Shown here piece by piece: positions 15,829 through 21,565 of a DNA stretch of 21,565 nucleotides. The position numbers and the translations under genes were made by a program. The number at the start of each line of letters is the position of its first letter. Position 1 is the stretch's first letter. The DNA lies in contig CALCHI010000441.1 of NCBI GenBank assembly GCA_937901285.1, positions 1 through 21,565 of the forward strand, written 5' to 3'. The notes beneath the pieces were generated by a model. That model searched no databases, had not been told where the DNA came from, and was given only the letters and a program-made list of their open reading frames with translations. The stretch is from UBA8437 sp003445035 (GTDB taxonomy: Bacteria > Planctomycetota > Planctomycetia > Planctomycetales > Planctomycetaceae).

Positions 15829-17100
15829 CTACTTGCCGCCAGTCGCTCCCAGCAGGTAGACCGCCTGGTCGCTGCGCATCAGCAACTGGCCTCGCGACGG
15901 GACCGGCGACGCGTTGGTGCGGGTCTTGTCGTCGGCAAACACGTTGTGAGCCAGCAGTTCGAACTTCGGACTGGCCGCCACCACGAACGTGCCGTTGTGC
16001 TGCGACGTGTAGTAGATCTTGCCGTCGCCCAGGATTGGCGAGGACCAGATACGACCGGGTCGCGGCTCGAGCCGTTTCTGGTAGACAATCTTGCCGGTCG
16101 CCGCATCCTGGCAGAACACGGCCCCGTTGCTGTCGTGAGCCCAGTAAAGGTGCCCCTCGTGGTAAATCGGTGAGGAGACGTTTGATCCCTTCGTGAGCCG
16201 CCAGACCCCGTGTGACTTGGTGACGTCACCCCGTCCGCCAATCTTCACCGCCAGCGACGTGTGGCCTCCTCCGATGATGTAGGCGACGCCCTTGTGAGCC
16301 ACCACGCTGGGGCAGACGTAGCGATGCACGCCGTCGGCGTTCCAGAGCTTCTGGCCGGTACCGGGGTCCAGGCCCAGCACGCGACCCTGGATACTGACGA
16401 CCAGTTCGGACCCTCCACCGGCCACCGCCGCAATGATCGGGGTGTTCCAGGACGAGGAGATCCCACCCGTCTTCCACGCCTGGCGACCGGTCTTCTGGTC
16501 CAACGCCACCATCGACCCACTTTCGACACTCGCGTTGACAATCACCAGGCCCTTGTGGAGCACCGGCGATGTGCCCGATCCCCACCGGTTGATGCCACCG
16601 CCGACGTCGGCGTGCCAGACCTGCTTCCCGTCCAGGTCCAGGCAGAACACACCGCTCTTGCCCAGGAACAGGTAGAGGTGCTTGCCGTCGGTCGCCGGGG
16701 TGCTGGCTGCGTAACCGTGATACGCACCCTCGCCGGCATAGCGATGTTCGGGCAGCTTCGGCTCGAAGGCCTTTGTCCACCGGACCTCTCCGGACTTCCG
16801 GTCCAGGCACACCAGGTGCCGGTTCAGCTGCTTCTGGTCGCCCTGGCCCGCCGCCAGGCCATACCCGGTGTAGTAGGTCACGTACACACGTTCGCCGACA
16901 ACCAGCGGACACGCCGTCCCGGGACCAGGCGTCTTCGTCTTCCACACGACGTTCTTCCCGGCGGCCCATTCGGTCGGCAGGCTGTCGTCGGCCGCCCGGG
17001 CATCCCCGTTGGGACCTCTCCAGCCGGTCCATTCGGCGGCGGTCAGCAGGGAAGCAGAGAACGTGAACGCAAGCAGCAGTGTGAGCAGTTGGCGAGCCAT
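15829..17100 (-). CDS. Secreted PQQ-like beta-propeller protein
   Basis: This 423-residue protein has a short Sec signal (MARQLLTLLLAFTF..., cut near AAEW) and AAGGA seven bases before the ATG. After WRGPNG the PQQ_2-type (PF13360) repeats are visible: KSGEVRW, DGKQVW, KTGRQAW, GTGQKLW and ATGKIVY, each closing a blade. It is a little shorter than the propeller encoded at 11364-12776, and only about the first 60 residues follow the same opening pattern, so the two are distant paralogues. It is probably periplasmic. Nothing shows an enzymatic site. It is transcribed before, and possibly with, the middle DUF1501 gene. Confidence 0.9.
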   Translation of the reverse strand: MARQLLTLLLAFTFSASLLTAAEWTGWRGPNGDARAADDSLPTEWAAGKNVVWKTKTPGPGTACPLVVGERVYVTYYTGYGLAAGQGDQKQLNRHLVCLDRKSGEVRWTKAFEPKLPEHRYAGEGAYHGYAASTPATDGKHLYLFLGKSGVFCLDLDGKQVWHADVGGGINRWGSGTSPVLHKGLVIVNASVESGSMVALDQKTGRQAWKTGGISSSWNTPIIAAVAGGGSELVVSIQGRVLGLDPGTGQKLWNADGVHRYVCPSVVAHKGVAYIIGGGHTSLAVKIGGRGDVTKSHGVWRLTKGSNVSSPIYHEGHLYWAHDSNGAVFCQDAATGKIVYQKRLEPRPGRIWSSPILGDGKIYYTSQHNGTFVVAASPKFELLAHNVFADDKTRTNASPVPSRGQLLMRSDQAVYLLGATGGK

Positions 17101-17114
17101 CGGTGTGTCCTTAT

Positions 17115-17150
17115 GCGTGTGTCACTGACGTCAGACTAACGATCACACGC
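17115..17150. repeat. Nested palindromes in a divergent promoter region, candidate operator
   Basis: GCGTGTG at 17115-17121 is the reverse complement of CACACGC at 17144-17150. Between them lies the perfect 10-bp palindrome CTGACGTCAG at 17125-17134. The two symmetries are about 3 bases off a common centre. The element sits 15-50 bases upstream of the minus-strand PQQ gene, in the 149-base gap it shares with the plus-strand PSD1 operon, a suitable place for a dimeric repressor or activator. Confidence 0.4.
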
Positions 17151-17249
17151 GGTCGACTGCAAAGCGGAACGGGGTCCCCGAGCGATCGATGCGGCCGGCC
17201 TGACGTATCGAGCATGCCCTGTTGATTCCGGTTCCTGTAGATTGGTGGG

Positions 17250-19616
17250 ATGAGGATCCCGCCGCTCCTGCTCGTGTTGGCCTGTGGCCTGGAAGCGATC
17301 TCGGCTGCCCCGCCGACGGTGTCGCAGGAGGACGCCACCTTCTTCGAAACACGCATCCGGCCGCTGCTGGTGCGAAGATGTTTCGACTGCCACGGCCCGG
17401 ACGCCGAAAACGAGGCCGACCTGAAACTCGATTCGCTGGGAGCGATGCTCACCGGCGGCCGCTCGGGACCGGCCATCAAGCCGGGCAAGCCCGACAGCAG
17501 CCTGCTGGTGCTGGCGGTGCGTCACGATCCGGCCACACCCGACATGCCTCCCAAGACCAAGTTGCCGCTGAACGAAGTGGCCGACCTGGCCGAGTGGATC
17601 AAGCGGGGGGCTCCCTGGCCGGGGCAGCGACCAAGCCGCGCCAGGTCCCGCCCCGTCGCCGACCCCGATGCGTTCCCCTACGACCAGGCCTCGAAAGATC
17701 ACTGGGCCTTCCAGCCGCCGCAGCCGACCCGTCCACCCGAAACCGGCCCATTCGACCGTATTCGATCTCCCATCGACCGTTTTGTACTGCAACGACTGTC
17801 CGCCGCCGGCCTCGAACCCGCTCCCGAAACCACTCGACGACAACTGGTTCGCCGCGCCACGCTCGATCTCCACGGACTCCCGCCGACGCCCCGTCAGATC
17901 GAAGCCTTCCTGGCCGATTCCCGACCGGGGGCCTTCGCACGACTGGTCGACCGACTGCTCGCCTCGCCTCGCTACGGCCAACGCTACGGACGGTTGTGGC
18001 TCGATGTCGTCCGATACGCCGACAGCAACGGCATGGACGACAACCTGTACTACGCCGACGCCTGGAGATACCGCGACTGGGTCATCGACCGCTTCAACGC
18101 CGATTGGCCATTCGACCGTTTCCTGGTCGAACAGATCGCCGGTGACCTGGTTCCACCGTCCCCGAACGAGCAGGCCTCGGATCGGCACGCACGGGTGATC
18201 GCCACCGGGTTCCTGACACTCGGCCCAAAGATGCTGGCCGAGGACGACCCGACCAAGCAGCAGATGGACATCGTCGATGACCAGATCGATACGCTCGGCC
18301 GAGCCGCCCTGGGACTTACGCTCGGCTGTGCTCGGTGTCACGACCACAAGTTCGACCCGGTACCCACCAGCGACTACTACGCGCTGGCCGGGATCTTCAA
18401 GAACACCCAGGTGATGCTCAGCTTCCGCGTCGACTCGAAGTGGAACGCCACCGCCCTGGGTCCCGCATCGCTCGAGCAACAGCTCAGCCAGCTCGAGGGC
18501 ACCATCGACCGCCTCGACCGGATCCTGGTTCTCGGCAACCGGCAGCAGATGTCCGACAAGCAACGGAAGGCGTACTCGGATGAACTCGAAGCCGCCCGGA
18601 CAGCCTATCGGTCGATTCCCAAGGCAATGGCCGTCAACGACGGTACCGGCGGTGACCTCGAGATCTTTCTCCGTGGCAATCACCTGACACGCGGCCCCAG
18701 GGTCCCCCGCCGGTTCCCGAGGATTGCGGCCGGTTTCGATCAGCCGCCTTTGGCCGGACCCGGCAGCGGCCGGCTGGACCTGGCTCGCTGGGTCGGATCC
18801 GACCGCAACCCGCTGGTCGCTCGCGTGCTGGTCAACCGCATCTGGCAAGCTCATTTCGGCCACGGGCTGGTCCGCTCGCCCGACAACTTCGGTCATCTCG
18901 GACAGCGTCCCGACAACCAGCCGCTGCTCGACTGGCTGGCCCTGCGATTTGTCGGCGACGGCTGGTCGATCAAGCAACTGCACCGCCGCATCATGAACTC
19001 GGACGCCTACCGGATGAGCACCATCGCGGGAGCCGACACCCGACGGCGGGCGAGTCAGCTCGATCCGGACAACCGCCTTTTGTGGAAAATGAACCGTCGT
19101 CGCATGCACGCCGAGGTTCTCCGTGATTCCCTGCTCGCCCTCGCCGGGCAACTCGACGAGACCATGGGCGGCCAGTCGATCGACGCTCGCGCCTTCGACA
19201 ACCTCTCCGGTGCCGGCCCACGATCAAAGATCCGCTTCGACGTCACTCGCCGCAGCGTCTACCTGCCGGTGCTCCGCAGCGCCGTCTACGAGGTCTTCCA
19301 GGCCTTCGACTTTCCCGATCCGGCAGTCCCCAGCGGACGCCGCGACGAAACCACCGTGGCGCCCCAGGCCCTGTTCCTGATGAACGGCAAGCTGGTCACC
19401 GACTCGACCCGGGCGATAGCCCTCGCACTGCAGAACGAACCGGGCGATGTGGCCAGGCTGCAACAGGCCTATCTCCGGATTCTCGGCCGCGCTCCTCGCC
19501 CCGACGAACGAAAGGCGTGGCAGTCGTTTCTCGACGGGTTCGATGACCGGTTGTCGGCCTGGCAGAGCGTCTGCCGGGTGCTGGTGTCCTCCAACGAGTT
19601 TGTTTACATCGAGTAG
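17250..19616 (+). CDS. PSD1 protein (planctomycete cytochrome C + DUF1549 + DUF1553)
   Basis: This 788-residue PSD1 protein has canonical, uninterrupted architecture. A Sec signal (about 1-20) is followed by the cytochrome domain with C44-F-D-C47-H48, GGRSGPAI (69-76), the M99-PP ligand motif and EWIKRGAPWP (115-124). DUF1549 spans about 172-385 with DLHGLPPTP and C360-A-R-C363-H364-D-H-K. A short helical linker follows, then RGNH (where its paralogue has RGDH), and DUF1553 from about 520 to the end, closing with SNEFVYIE. Only three bases separate it from the DUF1501 gene, so the two are surely cotranscribed. PSD1 proteins are presumed periplasmic haem proteins whose reaction is not established. 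The ribosome site is weak; the start is chosen for the signal peptide. Confidence 0.93.
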   Translation: MRIPPLLLVLACGLEAISAAPPTVSQEDATFFETRIRPLLVRRCFDCHGPDAENEADLKLDSLGAMLTGGRSGPAIKPGKPDSSLLVLAVRHDPATPDMPPKTKLPLNEVADLAEWIKRGAPWPGQRPSRARSRPVADPDAFPYDQASKDHWAFQPPQPTRPPETGPFDRIRSPIDRFVLQRLSAAGLEPAPETTRRQLVRRATLDLHGLPPTPRQIEAFLADSRPGAFARLVDRLLASPRYGQRYGRLWLDVVRYADSNGMDDNLYYADAWRYRDWVIDRFNADWPFDRFLVEQIAGDLVPPSPNEQASDRHARVIATGFLTLGPKMLAEDDPTKQQMDIVDDQIDTLGRAALGLTLGCARCHDHKFDPVPTSDYYALAGIFKNTQVMLSFRVDSKWNATALGPASLEQQLSQLEGTIDRLDRILVLGNRQQMSDKQRKAYSDELEAARTAYRSIPKAMAVNDGTGGDLEIFLRGNHLTRGPRVPRRFPRIAAGFDQPPLAGPGSGRLDLARWVGSDRNPLVARVLVNRIWQAHFGHGLVRSPDNFGHLGQRPDNQPLLDWLALRFVGDGWSIKQLHRRIMNSDAYRMSTIAGADTRRRASQLDPDNRLLWKMNRRRMHAEVLRDSLLALAGQLDETMGGQSIDARAFDNLSGAGPRSKIRFDVTRRSVYLPVLRSAVYEVFQAFDFPDPAVPSGRRDETTVAPQALFLMNGKLVTDSTRAIALALQNEPGDVARLQQAYLRILGRAPRPDERKAWQSFLDGFDDRLSAWQSVCRVLVSSNEFVYIE

Positions 19617-19619
19617 CCG

Positions 19620-21017
19620 ATGACACACGCAACGGGACACCGCCGTCGATTCCTTTCCGAGCTCGGGGCCGGGTTTGGCTCGCTGGCACTGACGGGACTG
19701 CTGGCTGACGAGGCCGCTGCGGCCGGCGGCGACGTGCTGCAGCCGCGCCCGTCGGGCGTGGCCCCACGAGCCAAGCGGGTGATCATGCTGTTCATGTTCG
19801 GCGGCCCGAGCCACATCGACAGCTTCGATCCCAAGCCCCGCCTGGTCGCCGAGCACGGACGGCCGCTTCCGTTCGCCAAGCCCCGGGTGCTCTCGTTCCC
19901 GCTCCGCCACGGCAACCTGGTCGGATCGCCCTTCGGTTTCCGTCGCCACGGCGAATCGGGAGCCGCTGTCAGCGAGGTGTTTCCCCATGTCGCCGACCAT
20001 GTCGACGATCTCTGCATCGTCAACTCGATGCATTGCACCAACCCTCGCCACGGCGGCGCGGTGCTCGAATGGCACACCGGCACCGACACCTTCATCCGAC
20101 CCAGCCTGGGCTCCTGGCTGGTCTACGGGCTGGGGACCGAGAATCGCAACCTGCCCGGCTACGTGACCATCTGCCAGGCACTCTCGCAGGGAGGAGCCAA
20201 CAACTTCAGTTCGGCCTTCCTGCCGGCCGCCTGCGGTGGCACGCCGCTGGGACGTGACGGCACGTCGGCCGCCGAGGCGAAGTTCCCCTTCATCAAGCCG
20301 GCCGCACCACGAGCGGTGCAGAGAAAAGAACTCGAGATGATCCGGCGGCTGGGACGCAATCAGCTCGAATTGACCGGGGCCGACCGCGCCCTCGAAGGGC
20401 GCATCGCCTCGTTCGAACTCGCCTTCCGCATGCAGGCAGCCGCCCCCGAGGTACAAGCGCTGGAAACCGAGTCCCGCGCCACACAGGCCCTCTACGGAAT
20501 CGACGACAAGGCCACCGAGGACTTCGGTCGCCAGTGCCTGCTGGCCCGGCGATTTTCCGAACGAGGCGTCCGCTTCGTCCAGTGCAACAGCAACGGCTGG
20601 GACCACCACTCCGGGCTCGAATCGTCGATGCGAAACATGGCCCGATCGGTCGACAAGCCAATCGCCGGGTTGCTGACGGACCTCGAAACCCGTGGCCTGC
20701 TCGACGAGACGCTGGTCATCTGGGGAGGGGAATTCGGGCGGACACCGACGGCCGAGAACGGAAACGGACGTGACCACAACCCGCACGGGTTCACCATGTG
20801 GATGGCCGGAGGCGGTGTTCGCCCCGGGATCGTCCACGGGCGGACCGACGAGTACGGTTATTACGCGGTGGAGAACAAGGTCCACTTCCACGACCTGCAC
20901 GCCACGATCCTGCACCTGATGGGCATCGAGCACCAGCAGCTGACTTTCCGCTACAGTGGTCGCGACTTCCGGCTGACCGACATCCACGGAGAAATCGTCG
21001 ACGACCTGGTCGCCTGA
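19620..21017 (+). CDS. DUF1501 family protein, Tat-exported, partner of the compact PSD1
   Basis: This 465-residue DUF1501 protein starts three bases after the PSD1 stop. Its N-terminus, GHRRRFLSELGAG followed by a hydrophobic run, is a textbook twin-arginine signal. Family motifs in order are GGPSHID (61-67) with DPKP, LGSWLVYGLGTEN, GWDHHSG, GGEFGRTP, GRDHNPHGFTMWMAGGG, and the C-terminal DLHATILHLMGIEH. These match the DUF1501 protein at 6140-7648 almost motif for motif. The fold belongs to the alkaline-phosphatase clan. The conserved Asp and His residues are probably metal ligands, but the activity is unknown. It works in some way with PSD1, judged only by their constant adjacency in planctomycetes. 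Confidence 0.93.
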   Translation: MTHATGHRRRFLSELGAGFGSLALTGLLADEAAAAGGDVLQPRPSGVAPRAKRVIMLFMFGGPSHIDSFDPKPRLVAEHGRPLPFAKPRVLSFPLRHGNLVGSPFGFRRHGESGAAVSEVFPHVADHVDDLCIVNSMHCTNPRHGGAVLEWHTGTDTFIRPSLGSWLVYGLGTENRNLPGYVTICQALSQGGANNFSSAFLPAACGGTPLGRDGTSAAEAKFPFIKPAAPRAVQRKELEMIRRLGRNQLELTGADRALEGRIASFELAFRMQAAAPEVQALETESRATQALYGIDDKATEDFGRQCLLARRFSERGVRFVQCNSNGWDHHSGLESSMRNMARSVDKPIAGLLTDLETRGLLDETLVIWGGEFGRTPTAENGNGRDHNPHGFTMWMAGGGVRPGIVHGRTDEYGYYAVENKVHFHDLHATILHLMGIEHQQLTFRYSGRDFRLTDIHGEIVDDLVA

Positions 21018-21065
21018 GACACGCACTCTGTCCGTTCAAGAGATTCCCGGCACGAGACCGCTCGC

Positions 21066-21565
21066 ATGATTCGCTACGCCCTGTTCACGTCCCTGTTCCT
21101 GGCCACCGTGACGATCTCGCCCGCCGCCCAGGCCGCCGACGAGGTGTTCATCCAGAAGCCGGAGGTGGTTCCCGTCGAGGTCCGGGGCGCCAAGAAGGTC
21201 GCCCCGAAAAAGAAAACCACTTCCAGGACCCTGGACATCAAGTCCGGCCCGAAGGCCCAGTGGATCTGGGGCCGGAAATCGGCCGGGGCCAACGACCGGT
21301 ACCACTTCCGTCGCACGTTCACCGCGACGACCAGGCAGGCCAGGATCATCGCCAGTTGCGACAACCACCTGGTGGTGTGGATCAACGGCAAGCGGCTGCT
21401 GACCGGCGACGACTGGAATGCCCCGGTCACCGCCGACATCCAGCAGCACCTGTTGCCGGGCAAAAACGTGATCGAAATTGAAGGCCGTAACGACGGTGGT
21501 CCGGCAGGACTTGCCGTGAAACTGGTCTACCGTGATGCCGCGAACAAGATATCAGTCATCGTCAG
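21066..21565 (+). CDS. Secreted protein with galactose-binding-like N-terminal domain, 3' end missing
   Basis: An open frame starts at ATG 21066 and runs off the right edge, giving at least 166 residues. The first 24 or so form a Sec signal peptide (MIRYALFTSLFLATV..., then AQAAD). A Lys-rich linker with KKVAPKKKTT follows, then a beta-sandwich with AQWIWG, YHFRRTF, the strand pair around DNHLVVWINGKRL, and LLPGKNVIEIEG. This pattern is typical of galactose-binding-like domains at the N-terminus of secreted planctomycete proteins, often ahead of HEAT-repeat or haem-binding modules. What follows here cannot be seen. It is 48 bases after the DUF1501 stop on the same strand and probably in the same operon. 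Confidence 0.75.
   Translation, partial: MIRYALFTSLFLATVTISPAAQAADEVFIQKPEVVPVEVRGAKKVAPKKKTTSRTLDIKSGPKAQWIWGRKSAGANDRYHFRRTFTATTRQARIIASCDNHLVVWINGKRLLTGDDWNAPVTADIQQHLLPGKNVIEIEGRNDGGPAGLAVKLVYRDAANKISVIV

Noticed and set aside
17136..21026. Long minus-strand open frames opposite PSD1 and DUF1501
   Set aside because: They mirror the codon pattern of the plus-strand genes and show no export signal or family motif.
1..21565. Mobile element, CRISPR, tRNA or defence-system signatures
   Set aside because: I found no transposase or integrase motifs, no regularly spaced repeats and no cloverleaf-like segment; the content is ordinary planctomycete chromosomal envelope genes.

Overview
The window reads as GC-rich chromosomal DNA from a planctomycete (phylum Planctomycetota). 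The basis is family content: two PSD1 proteins (planctomycete cytochrome C + DUF1549 + DUF1553), three DUF1501 proteins, two PQQ-like beta-propellers, and a lamin-tail/CotH lipoprotein. Almost every product carries a Sec, lipoprotein or twin-arginine export signal. I see no rRNA, tRNA, CRISPR array, transposase or integrase. Genes are densely packed and the longest non-coding stretch is about 300 bases.

Left part, plus strand: a class A beta-lactamase-like serine hydrolase cut by the left edge, whose N-terminus looks like a Tat-exported lipoprotein. After a roughly 300-base gap holding a strong GC inverted repeat comes a 1228-residue CotH-kinase lipoprotein. It has a split lamin-tail domain and a C-terminal repeat array that looks like a lectin-type propeller.

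Middle, minus strand: a three-gene unit read from about 11211 down to 4986. It encodes a giant PSD1 protein with a LamG domain inserted into its cytochrome module, a DUF1501 protein, and a peptidase family S58 (DmpA-like) enzyme with a Tat signal.

Divergent from it, plus strand: a tightly coupled operon of a PQQ-like propeller, an unrecognised 200-residue two-helix membrane protein, and a secreted cyanophycinase-like peptidase (S51). Both junctions are 4-base GTGA overlaps.

Right part: a minus-strand pair (PQQ-like propeller, then a DUF1501 protein of a different subtype), and divergent from it a plus-strand set (compact PSD1, DUF1501, and the 5' end of a secreted protein with a galactose-binding-like fold that runs off the right edge).

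PSD1 and DUF1501 genes are habitual neighbours in planctomycetes. Here two PSD1-DUF1501 pairs and one PQQ-DUF1501 pair lie in one block, so this looks like an envelope or periplasmic catabolic region. Its substrates cannot be read from the sequence. The least explained items are the 200-residue membrane protein in the GTGA-coupled operon and the two proteins in which a domain is inserted inside another domain.
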